From Strongylocentrotus purpuratus (taxonomy: Eukaryota; Echinodermata; Echinoidea; Camarodonta; Strongylocentrotidae): a stretch of DNA of 64,000 nucleotides. Position 1 is the first letter of the stretch; every line of letters begins with the position of its first letter. The position numbers and the translations under genes were made by a program. The DNA lies in the NCBI RefSeq assembly GCF_000002235.5, contig NW_022145612.1:16422809-16486808 (forward strand), read 5' to 3'. Of the stretch, positions 55,782 to 64,000 are shown piece after piece. Below the pieces are notes generated by a model, which had not been told where the DNA came from, did not search any database, and was given only the letters and a program-made list of their open reading frames with translations.

Positions 55782-56067
55782 GTGAGTTCAAAATTGGACA
55801 ATCCCTATTAACAAGTGAGTAAAAGTGAGTTCAAAATTGGACAATCCCTATTAACAAGTGAGTAAAAGTGAGTTCAAAATTGGACAATCCCTATTAACAA
55901 GTGAGTAAAAGTGAGTTTAAAATTGGACAATCCCTATTAACAAGTGAGTAAAAGTGAGTTCAAAATTGGACAATCCCTATTAACAAGTGAGTAAAAGTGA
56001 GTTCAAAATTGGACAATCCCTATTAACAAGTGAATAAAAGTGAGTTCAAAATTGGACAATCCCTATT
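55782..56067 (+). repeat. 43-bp tandem repeat, ~6.7 copies
   Basis: The unit GTGAGTTCAAAATTGGACAA plus TCCCTATTAACAAGTGAGTA plus AAA repeats with exact 43-bp period from 55782. Copies differ by at most one or two bases, so amplification is recent. Confidence 0.97.
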
Positions 56068-56212
56068 ATTATATATAAATAGGGATTGTCCAATTTTGAA
56101 CATAATAGGGATTGTCCAATTTTGAACTCACTTTTATTCACTTGTTAATAGGGATTGTCCAATTTTGAACTCACTTTTACTCACTTGTTAATAGGGATTG
56201 TCCAATTTTGAA
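56068..56212 (-). repeat. Inverted copies of the 43-bp repeat
   Basis: Three to four inverse units (AATAGGGATTGTCCAATTTT) follow across a centre of dyad near 56068-56080 (TATTATTATATATAAATA). The array is thus a palindrome of arrays. Confidence 0.95.
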
Positions 56213-56217
56213 CATAT

Positions 56218-56658
56218 AAAGTTTAAGATATTTGAACAAAATAAGTGAAAAATTGAACAAAATCGGGCAAGGAATAAGGAAGTTAAAGCTTTTTAAAATG
56301 ACTAATTACTAGAGGGCGATATTCAATTTGATGACATTATTTTGTGGACAACTCTCCATGCCTTTTGTACATCAAATTTCACAAGTCTTTTGTTTTTTCC
56401 TATTTATTTGTGTTCTTGATCGGATTTCATAACATGTGAAGTAGAATATCATTTTGCATTCTATTATCTCAATCACAAGAAAGAAGGAAAAACATGAAAT
56501 TTGATGTACAAAAGGCATGGAGAGTTGTCCACAAATGATGTCATCAAATTGAATATCGCCCTCTAGTGACTAGTCATTTCAAAAAGCTTTAACTTCCTTA
56601 TTCTTTGCCCAATTTTGTTCAAATTTTCACTGATTTTATTCAAATATCTTAAACTTTA
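56218..56658. mobile_element. Long inverted repeat, ~165-bp arms
   Basis: Arm 56218-56382 (AAAGTTTAAGATATTTGAAC, AAAGCTTTTTAAAATGACTA, AGAGGGCGATATTCAATTTG, CCATGCCTTTTGTACATCAA) is inverted at 56494-56658 with about 90-95% identity around a 111-bp spacer. It abuts the 43-bp array and is probably part of the same foldback element (55782-56658). Confidence 0.95.
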
Positions 56659-56929
56659 CAATAAAAGTAACATGTATGAAGGTTTTGGTTCCCAGTTGTA
56701 AATTACCATATTCATGAATACCTATTAATTAGCATATGCACAAAATGCCATTTGTTTGGGTGTGTACAATTTTGTATGCAGTGAGGATTTTATAAATCTG
56801 TTTGTGTGTTCCTACTATGAATATTGTGCTGCTAATTATTTCAGAACAATATTTTCAGTTATGAGGCTAAAAACAAGTAAAATTATTAATAAATAGAGAA
56901 TTAAAATCATATTTCCCGCTTTTTACATA

Positions 56930-57010
56930 TTTACCGGACGCGCATCTTATTTACCGGACGGTATTTACCGGTATTTACCGCCGGTAATTACCGCCACCGG
57001 TATTTACCGC
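56930..57010 (+). repeat. TTTACCGG short repeat cluster
   Basis: About nine copies of TTTACCG or ACCGG in both orientations (for example GTATTTACCGGTATTTACCG) with several dyads. Confidence 0.85.
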
Positions 57011-58656
57011 CCAACCCCGATTCAAACTGTTTAAAATGTTCTATGAACCTTGGCATTTGTAGAGTAAAGCTGTTTACATAAAATCTTGTACAAACATTCT
57101 CATAGTAAATGTAAATGCGATGTAAATATTTACTTTATTTACTCTGTGATGCTTGGACCATCAATTCAATTAATTAAATTCAGAACTTTATTTCAGACTC
57201 CGGGGGCGGGTCTAGCTTTTTGCTAAGGGGGCGGGTTGACCCAATTATGATGCAGAGCATCGCCCACGAGCCGCGTAGCGACGAGGCGATTTTTGTGTGG
57301 CTATTTTGAACCCCCGCGAAAGTGACGTTTTCCTTGCATCTACTAACACAATGGAGACCATAAAAAGCAGTGCACGATAACGTCAAGTAACAGTGTAATA
57401 TACAGTTATATCCAGAGTTATCATGTGTTTGGTGTTTTTCTATGCACATCACATTTTCACCTGGCAGCCCAAAGTGGACTCAGCTGCACAAGGCAGAGGT
57501 CCATAAAATTTATGTTACATAATATAGGGACAAGAGCTGAGTATAGACATAATGAGTATGATGACAACAAATCTTACAAAGAGTATAACAAACTAAACTA
57601 TACTACGTAACCTATATATAATCTAAACTTTAAGTGTAACATGTAACCTGTATCTGTAAGATTGATAACAGTATAGCAATCTAACTCTAAGATGTACCTG
57701 TAACCGTAAGATTGAAATAAGTACACGTATAATTACAATCTACTGAAAAGGGGCCTATGTATCGAGTGGTCTGCATACAGTACTGGATCATGCTCATTGC
57801 TCAGTTCTGTTTCCATTGACTGATTATTAATGTTAATGGTTAACACAAAGATAGATATGAATTGTACAAAGGATATAAAATAAAGGATAAGGCAGGGTAA
57901 TCATTACTTTATGGGTTCTCCGTCCTTATGAATCTATAATTGACTTGCTCTTATATAGGCATACGGTATAAGGTATAAGTAATCACATACAGACATGTCT
58001 CCAAACAAAAGCACATCGGTAGCAAAAGCAGACTTTTGGAAAAGAAGAAATGGAACATCAGTCGCCTCCGCCATACTGTTAAGGACTACTATTGTGATTC
58101 AGTCAGAACATGGAATGTGTGGGCCGCTGTCAACTTCTAAAAGGGATAAGGAAAGAGAGACGAAAACACGCACAACGCACATCTTCAATCTATATCTGCC
58201 ATAACCATACTGACCACCTTATGATAACTTCTGCCATTCTGCTAGTCAAATTTGCCTTGGCAATATCAATGGTTTGACAAAGGAGCACCTTGAAAGGGCT
58301 CGTTTCTTTGCATATTTGCGTGATCTGAATTTTTTTCTCAAAATGGTTTATGTGGGATAAAGAACACACTCGTCTACTTAAATGCTCAATACGATTTTGT
58401 CTCATTGTATTTTGTTCACTGTCATAATAATCACAAATCTCCGTGTCTCAATTCAATAATAATTTCCTTTACAACCAAATAAGTAAGGCCTGTAAACAAA
58501 AAAGAAGTACCATATACATGTAAGGATGGCGTTGGGTATTGGAAGAGGGGAAGTGTAGTAGCATCTTATTAGCAGTAAAACCATAATGTTATTGTCACTG
58601 AATCACAATAACAAATTGAATGTAATCTTTGTCCTATTTATTCCCTGCTTTGGCAG
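57011..58656. other. Upstream of sushi gene; no confident exon
   Basis: Contains a G-rich patch (57197-57235) and repeated ATGTAACCTGTA / TGTAACCGTAAGATTGA motifs (57635-57715). An open frame from ATG 57995 and donor-like GTAAGG sites at about 58480 and 58522 could belong to the first exon of the sushi gene, but nothing fixes which. Confidence 0.3.
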
Positions 58657-58786
58657 TCAGCCATATGCGTTGCAGTGCTGACCATGATGTATGTAGTGGC
58701 GCTATCCGATGAGGATGTGTGTATAAGAAAGGATGTGTCAGACAGCAACTGTACATGTTCTTCTCCATTGAAGCCACTACCCCGCA
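58657..58786 (+). CDS. Signal/anchor and Cys-rich exon of sushi gene
   Basis: Acceptor TTCCCTGCTTTGGCAG ends at 58656; donor CGCA|GTAAGT begins at 58787. Phase 0 gives SAICVAVLTMMYVVALSDED then VCIRKDVSDSNCTCSSPLKP and LPR plus one base. The hydrophobic core AICVAVLTMMYVVAL looks like a signal peptide whose first residues come from an upstream exon; there is no in-frame start codon before it. Three cysteines follow. The one-base overhang joins exactly to the sushi exon at 60764 (ACT, Thr). The secreted or membrane route is inferred from this. Confidence 0.6.
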
Positions 58787-58967
58787 GTAAGTACAATGCA
58801 TGTTGCACACGAGGTTTCATTAGGGACTTTTAGATTTGCACGTCTACAGCTTTGACTGCAACGTGTGACGTCATTTTAAGGCACTGCGCATGCGTTACGT
58901 CGTCTCAGTCGGCGATCGAGAATGCGTCAACCTTGATTTTCCTAAATCTAGTACATACATACATACA

Positions 58968-59010
58968 TATTGGTATTTATATAGCGCCTTTACATGCTCA
59001 AGGTACTAGT
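58968..59010 (-). mobile_element. SINE 3'-end fragment
   Basis: (CATA)n then TTGGTATTTATATAGCGCCT, matching the tail of the SINE at 31000. Only the last 40-50 bp are present. Confidence 0.6.
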
Positions 59011-59025
59011 ATGCCGCGTGCGCAT

Positions 59026-59225
59026 AAAATATACAGTTCCTCAGGTAGACAAGGGAACATCCCTTCCCTGCTATTATGTAAAAATGTGTAGAACAGGTGT
59101 CACATGCATATTCACCTGTTCTACACATTTTTACACAATAGCAGTGAAGGGATGTTCTTTTGTTGAGGGTAGAATGAGGAACTGTATATTTTGTCCTCTT
59201 TCTTTGTCCGTGATGATCATAGTGT
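59026..59225. mobile_element. Foldback MITE (copy 2)
   Basis: Homologous to 49613-49826: ATACAGTTCCTCAGGTAGAC, AGGGAACATCCCTTCCCTGC and the inverse arm to GATCATAGTG. The loop contains both ATGTGTAGAACAGGTG and its inverse, so here the hairpin is longer than in copy 1. Confidence 0.9.
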
Positions 59226-59366
59226 TACTTCCTGCATGCATGTATATCGTCGAGTGCAATCTAAAAGATTTCTTATTGTAGTCAACATGGGCAATTAAGT
59301 ACGTTGACACGCATGATTAGTCGGCGTTCGTCGTGTTCTCGTCCAGTCATTCTAAAAGTCCCTAAT

Positions 59367-59481
59367 AGGGACTTTTAGATACGCACGAAGACAATAGGTC
59401 TATGCTACGATCGACGTCCTAATAATGCACTGCCTTGAATGGACGTCACACGTTTCAGTCCACTCAAATCTAAAAGTCCCT
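59367..59481. mobile_element. 115-bp TA-target MITE, same family
   Basis: Bounded by GGGACTTTTAGA and TCTAAAAGTCCC with TA flanks, only about three bases from the end of the previous copy. Its inverse aligns with the left part of that copy (ACTGAAACGTGTGACGTC, AAGGCA.TGC). Confidence 0.85.
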
Positions 59482-59487
59482 ATTTAT

Positions 59488-59938
59488 GGCCCGGTCACAC
59501 ATAGACGACGCACGGCCGGTGCATTGAAAATCGAAAAAAAGTCGTGAGCCCGACTTTTGTCAGGATTTGGGAGAAGCTAGCGAGCTGACACTGACTGAAT
59601 GCATAGCGTGTTGCTAGCGCGCTGTGCGTATACAGGGCGTGGACTCCGCCTATCTCCGGCGTTGGTCTAGCGCGTTCCGCGCATGTCTGGCGTCCTTTTG
59701 GCGTTTACATTCATGCGTCGAGCTCCGCGCACACTTTTGAACATGCTCAAAAAATCCCGACGCACACAGCGAATGACGACGAATGCATAGCGTTGGTCCA
59801 GCCTTGGTCCAGTGCGCTCGACGAACGAGTAACGAATGATGACACACACCTAGCGTACGACAACGCACTGGCCAACATTGCAAATTTCCAATGCGCTGGC
59901 CGTGCGTTTTCCATGTGTCCCCTCTGTGTGAACGGGCC
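59488..59938. mobile_element. TIR element with perfect 5-bp TSD TTTAT
   Basis: Ends GGCCCGGTCACACA and (inverse) GGCCCGTTCACACA. Subterminal ACGCACGGCC and GCATTGAAAAT/GCATTGGAAAT are also inverted, so TIRs extend about 55 bp. TTTAT at 59483-59487 and 59939-59943 is the target duplication. The GC-rich interior has many GCG/TGCGC words and no supported gene. Superfamily unassigned. Confidence 0.85.
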
Positions 59939-59943
59939 TTTAT

Positions 59944-60763
59944 CTGACGTAGGACTGTGTCACGGAGTGCTGCAGCCTTTGATGCGCCATGCGAAGTGGT
60001 ATCCTACAAAGGGTGGTTGCATAATAACAGGAGTAAACATTTTGTTTAAATTCCTGCGTATGGGCTTCTACCCTTATCAGCTCAATTGGACGCGGAATGT
60101 TTGACGCAATCAATATGACGCCTCATGTACCACGGGCATATCATTCAAAGCATTAGTTTTAGCTCCATTCGATCAGTAATGTAGAATAAATGCATAAAGG
60201 TGTACACTTTGGAAGATTTCCATCAAAGGTGATATTAAAATCGGGTCTTCAGTCGAAAGTAATTATCAACGTTTTTATTGCAATAGGAAATAACGAAATA
60301 CAGATATTTGGGAGTATCCAATATACCTCTGATCCCCCCCCCCCCCCACCGTTTGGACTTCAGCTTGTTCCGACTGATTGCGCACATTTTGGCAAATATT
60401 TAACGAAATGTGTGTTAACATGATTGATATGTAAGAATTATATTACAACCGTCTTTAATAAAATGTTCATGAATGAATGACACCCATAGTCGTATTGTTA
60501 TATACACATAGACTGGGGGCGATACGACCCTCTCTCGAGCTCGACGCTCTTCCTTACATTTTTAGGTGTTACCTAAAGCTATTGTTGGAATACACACTTT
60601 TCTCCCTTATGTAATCAGCTGAAATGCAAATTTCAAATTATAATGATATTTTGTCTTTTAAAAGTATTCTCTGTGATCGAGAACAAAAATAGTTGAAAGC
60701 CAATAGTTGTAATACAGTGTCTATATTTACCGGTCTGATTATTTCCTTCTCGTTCCCATGAAG
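59944..60763 (+). other. Intron of sushi gene, no other feature
   Basis: AT-rich sequence up to the ATTTCCTTCTCGTTCCCATGAAG acceptor region; one C15 run near 60335-60349. No additional exon recognised. Confidence 0.45.
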
Positions 60764-60952
60764 CTGAATGCTATGTCGGGGAACTACCAGAGCACCTCAC
60801 ATCGCTGATTAATGGCACCTGCGAGACCAATGCTAATGTATCATGTAATACAGAGTGCATGTTTGAGTGTGACGCAGGATACACCATCACTCACAATGAA
60901 TCCATCATCTGTAAGATAGGAATGTTTATACCTCGCATTCCATCGTGTAATG
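60764..60952 (+). CDS. Sushi (CCP) domain exon
   Basis: Acceptor CCCATGAAG ends at 60763 and donor AATG|GTAAGA begins at 60953. The symmetric phase 1-1 exon of 189 nt encodes ECYVGELPEHLTSLINGTCE, TNANVSCNTECMFECDAGYT and ITHNESIICKIGMFIPRIPS, then CN. This is one complement-control-protein module: first Cys, central C.F.CD.GY motif, and C...G......P.C ending. The usual tryptophan is replaced (GMF). Extra cysteines recall selectin-type CCP modules. With the upstream hydrophobic exon it suggests a secreted or membrane adhesion/complement-like protein whose further exons lie right of the window. Confidence 0.85.
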
Positions 60953-61079
60953 GTAAGATTTTTCATGAATATCCCCTAACTTTTTTCAGAAAGTTCAAAT
61001 TCTTTGTCCTATTCATGTATATCTATAGTGGCGTAGCTACATACCAATGAGAAGCACGTACCCTCTTCCCATCAACTGG

Positions 61080-61235
61080 TGATGACAAATGAAAGAAAGA
61101 AAGAAAGAAGAGAGAGGGGGACAGAGAGAGAGAGACAGACATACAGACTCTGAGACAGATGGACAGAGAGAGGGGAGAGGAGGAAGAGGGGGAGAGGGGT
61201 AGAGGGGAAGAGATGAGGGAGGGGGAGGGGAGATT
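61080..61235 (+). repeat. Purine-rich GAGA/GGGGAGA tract
   Basis: Interrupted (GAAA)n, (GAGA)n and GGGGAGAGG repeats in the intron following the sushi exon. Confidence 0.9.
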
Positions 61236-61302
61236 AATGGATGATGCGATATGAGAAGAAGTTTATTCGACTCCTCTCACACCCTACTTTTACTGTTTCT
61301 CT

Positions 61303-61605
61303 CAGGCGCGGATACAGGATTTCTTTGGGGGGGGGGGGGGGGGGGGAGCCCAAATTTGAAATTATGCGAGCCAAATATTGGTACGTAAGGGTGACCAGCA
61401 GTGACGTAATGCAGGGGGATGTAGGGAGGGGCGAGTTTCCCCCTCCCTCCTTCGCAAAGCGCGGAAGCTATATATGACGTTTCATTAAAGTATTAGAGAA
61501 AGAAGACAATTCGTTGTACCGTTCTCGACTCTTAATCCTTGTCTAAATTCAGCCCCCTCCCCCTCCGCGCAGCGCGGAAGCTTTGACGTTTCATTAAACT
61601 ATAGC
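61303..61605 (+). mobile_element. Family A-like hAT end plus two repeat units
   Basis: Starts CAGGCGCGGATACAGGATTT followed by G22. After about 100 bp it has two 110-bp units (GCGCGGAAGCT, AGAGAAAGAAGACAATTCG and others) and stops abruptly at 61600. The right terminus is missing. Confidence 0.7.
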
Positions 61606-62161
61606 ACACCAAAAATAAGTACAACAAACACATGTTATTTGATGATTGCAAATGATCAAGCTTTATGAAAGCTTCAAAAAACAAAAAAACAGAATTGAAA
61701 TCGGTCAATGCGTTGTGATTTTATACCATTTTTTTTATATCGCAAAATTACCGAAAAACCTGCCAGAAATGGTCAAATTGGCAAAAATGGCAAAATTTGA
61801 CAAAGTTGACAACTTAATTCATCACTTTCTTGGACACAAATAATAAATTAAATTATCAGACACTAAAATATCATCTTTGAGGTAAAAAATACAAAAAAAA
61901 AATTCATATATCTATTACCGTTTTGAAAACAGAAGCAAACAAAATAAGTCATTTTTGCCATTTTTGCGAATCTGCAGATATGAAAAAGTTGTGAAAATAA
62001 CTAAGTCCGTCTAATTAATATGCGCATATTAATCAAATCAAAACCGAACATAATACATCAATGAAACCTATTTATATCAGACAGGTATGGAATTTATTAT
62101 TTTTTTAAAGAAAAATAAAATTATGAATATTCATCAAATATGCAAATTAGGTCATTTCAGC

Positions 62162-62198
<37 letters not shown>

Positions 62199-62984
62199 AA
62201 GTCAAACTGTTCATTTTGTTGGCATTTTTTTTAATCATATATTTATAGATCATATTTACACCATATATTAACATTAAATTCCAAATATTTTTGCAATGCC
62301 AATAAAATATGGCGATGGAAATTACTTGGATCACTGTTACAGCTATTTCCTTATATGTTTCACAAATTATTCAGAAAACCGAACAAATGATAAGAATCTG
62401 CAGACTTTCAGATACATCACAGTATAGTTTCTTTTAAAAAAGATGTCAGATTTGAGGATTTATGAAGATTTTTCGAGAAATCATTTAATTCAACAGGCCA
62501 TAACATTCCACAGGTACTGAATTTCAGAAAAAAAGAAAATTTGGTGACCCCAGTACAGTTGTGGCTACCTTGAGTGTAAATAACAAATTGATTCAATGAG
62601 TGAAACATATGAGGATATTGCATTTTTGTAGGGGAAATTTATACATTGACGTGCATTTTCACCACGCAGAATAACGGTCAATGGGCGATCAGCGGGCCAT
62701 GTCACACTTGGCTAAAAAGACAATATTCTAATTAATAATTTAATATATTTCCCTTATGCCTATAACAATGAAACTACACAGAATTGTATTTAAAGGTATA
62801 CTTGAAAGACATGTGAAATTAAAATTTGAAAATATTGTTCAGTTTTTTTAAAATAAATTTACGAAAATTGCTATTTCTACCAACTGACTGCTGTTGTTTG
62901 TGTGTGTGTGTGTGTATGTGCATGGGGCAGACTGTGTGCACAGGTAGTGTGACCACCCTACTATTAGTGATCACCCTACTATTA
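61606..62984. other. No gene; (AT)n at 62163-62195
   Basis: Very AT-rich sequence with an (AT)n microsatellite and (GT)n at about 62895-62915. TGACCACCCTACTATTAGTG and TCACCCTACTATTAGTG are duplicated at the junction with the next array (62950-62988). Confidence 0.45.
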
Positions 62985-63480
62985 GTGAAAGAAGACGATT
63001 CGTTATAGCGTTCTCGAAAATTATCCTCGTTTGAATGCAATTTTCCCCTCCCACGCGAAGCGCGGAAACTTTTACGTTTCATTAAATCATTGACGAAAGA
63101 AACGATTCGTTGTACCGTTCTCGACTCTTAATCCTTGTCTTAATTCAGCCCCCCTCCCCCCTCTCGCGCGAAGCGCCGAAGCTTTTACGTTTCATAAAAT
63201 CATTGGAGAAAGAAAACGATTCGTTGTATCGTTCTCGACTCTTAATCCTTGTCTTAATTCAGCCCCCCCCTCCGCGAAGCGCGGAAGATTTGACGTTTCA
63301 TTAAATTATTAGAGATAGAAGACGATTCGTTGTACCGTTCTCTATACTCTTAATCCTTGTCTTAATTCAGTCACCCCCTCCGCGAAGCGCGGAAGATTTG
63401 ACGTTTCATTAAATTATTAGAGATAGAAGACGATTCGTTGTACCGTTCTCTATACTCTTAATTCTTGTCTGAATTTCAAA
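62985..63480 (+). repeat. Family A ~110-bp repeat array
   Basis: Four to five units: GAAAGAAGACGATTCGTT, TACCGTTCTCGACTCTTAAT, CCTTGTCTTAATTCAGCCCC, CGCGAAGCGCGGAAG and TTTCATTAAATTATTAGAG. The last two are nearly identical (CTATACTCTTAATTCTTG). Neither terminus is present. Confidence 0.85.
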
Positions 63481-63547
63481 GATGTTTTTTGTCTGCTCCT
63501 TTTTCTCCCTACGTCCTCTTCCTTTCCTCTCCTCTCTATTTTTTTCT

Positions 63548-64000
63548 ATCCGACCCGGGAAGTTCAGGGGTTTTAGGCATTTGATTACGGTCAGATGAAC
63601 ATATTTTTATACCTTATTTGTGACACTGGCAGGACACTAATTGGCGTGAGGTCCAGCGGGCGAAGCCCCCAGAAAACAGGGGTTTTAGGCATTACATTTC
63701 CGTCAGATTAGCATCCAGGGGAGTCTAGGGCCCTAGGCGAGGTGCAAGGGACGAAACCCCGGAAGCTCAGGGGTTTTTAGGCGTTTAATTTCGGTCAGAT
63801 GAGCAGCTAGTTAACTATTCTTTCTTTCTTGCTCTCTTTATTTCTATTTCTTTTTACTATACCTTTTCAAAAAAAGTGGAGGGGGGGGGGGGAGCTCGAG
63901 GCTTGCGATTCCAGCCGATCCCCGGGCCCTTACTTTTTTCAAGAATCATATTTCTTGCCTGACTGTAAATTTAGGAATTTGTCATTTTCCAACAAACGCA
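63548..64000. mobile_element. Family B fragment running off the window
   Basis: Contains GGAAGTTCAGGGGTTTTAGG and ACGGTCAGATGA units, a CT/T/G block, AGCTCGAGG and TTTTCCAACAAACGCA, collinear with 25975-26314. It follows directly on the family A array. Confidence 0.8.

Larger units (their letters stand above)
58823..59362. mobile_element. TA-target MITE, GGGACTTTTAGA ends, with nested inserts
   Basis: GGGACTTTTAGATTTG at the left and TCTAAAAGTCCC at the right are flanked by TA on both sides, as for Tc1/mariner MITEs. The element is interrupted by a SINE tail fragment and a foldback MITE. It lies in the sushi gene's intron, starting 36 bp after the donor. Confidence 0.8.

Noticed and set aside
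55782..56067. CRISPR-like regular array
   Set aside because: The 43-bp units are contiguous tandem repeats without distinct spacers, in a eukaryotic genome with an inverse half.

Overview
The window looks like a repeat-dense piece of a metazoan nuclear genome, most likely a marine invertebrate deuterostome such as a sea urchin. That organism call is inference. It rests on GT-AG introns, AT-rich non-repeat sequence, tRNA-derived SINEs with TATATAGCGC-type tails, a selectin/complement-like sushi exon, and many poly-G tracts. Nothing bacterial (operons, ribosome binding sites, CRISPR) is present.

Genes are sparse and split into short exons, so long open frames are mostly misleading. The one confident ortholog is GTF2A2 (TFIIA small subunit) on the minus strand, three coding exons between 9687 and 7043. 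Its middle exon is one base short of keeping frame, probably an assembly error in or next to an A5 run. Other gene pieces are: a plus-strand gene with an acidic C-terminus (exons 915-995 and 2364-2651); the C-terminal half of a type I single-pass membrane protein (32127-32237, 34845-34956, 35717-35930); two possible minus-strand exons of an unknown gene (30393-30217 and 29506-29322); and the start of a plus-strand secreted or membrane sushi-domain protein (58657-58786 and 60764-60952, phase-matched) that runs off the right end.

The rest is mobile and tandem DNA. Layout: 1-3.5 kb acidic-tail gene; 4.8-5.3 kb MITE; 7-9.7 kb GTF2A2 with a hAT MITE in an intron; 10.2-11.5 kb inverted-repeat element filled with a minisatellite; 11.9-13.9 kb LINE remnant split by a MITE; 14.3-15.1 kb tandem array of about 203 bp; 16.6-27.1 kb poly-G and minisatellite-rich hAT-like elements; 28.6-31.4 kb SINE and tRNA-like cluster; 32.1-35.9 kb membrane-protein gene hosting a 0.9-kb inverted-repeat element; 37.1-40.2 kb Tc1-like element broken by nested insertions; 41.5-43.9 kb TTAA MITE, dimeric satellite and a small MITE; 44.8-48.4 kb composite inverted-repeat unit holding a GIY-YIG (Penelope-type) remnant; 48.4-53.6 kb foldback and hAT-like elements; 53.8-56.7 kb SINE, L1-like remnant and a palindromic minisatellite; 58.6-61 kb sushi gene with nested MITEs; 61.3-64 kb further arrays.

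The most notable pattern is a set of short-TIR elements (termini near CAGGCGCGTAGCCAGG, several with 8-bp target duplications as in hAT transposons) whose interiors are poly-G tracts plus amplified minisatellites. One is inserted inside another with both target duplications still readable (25332-26675).
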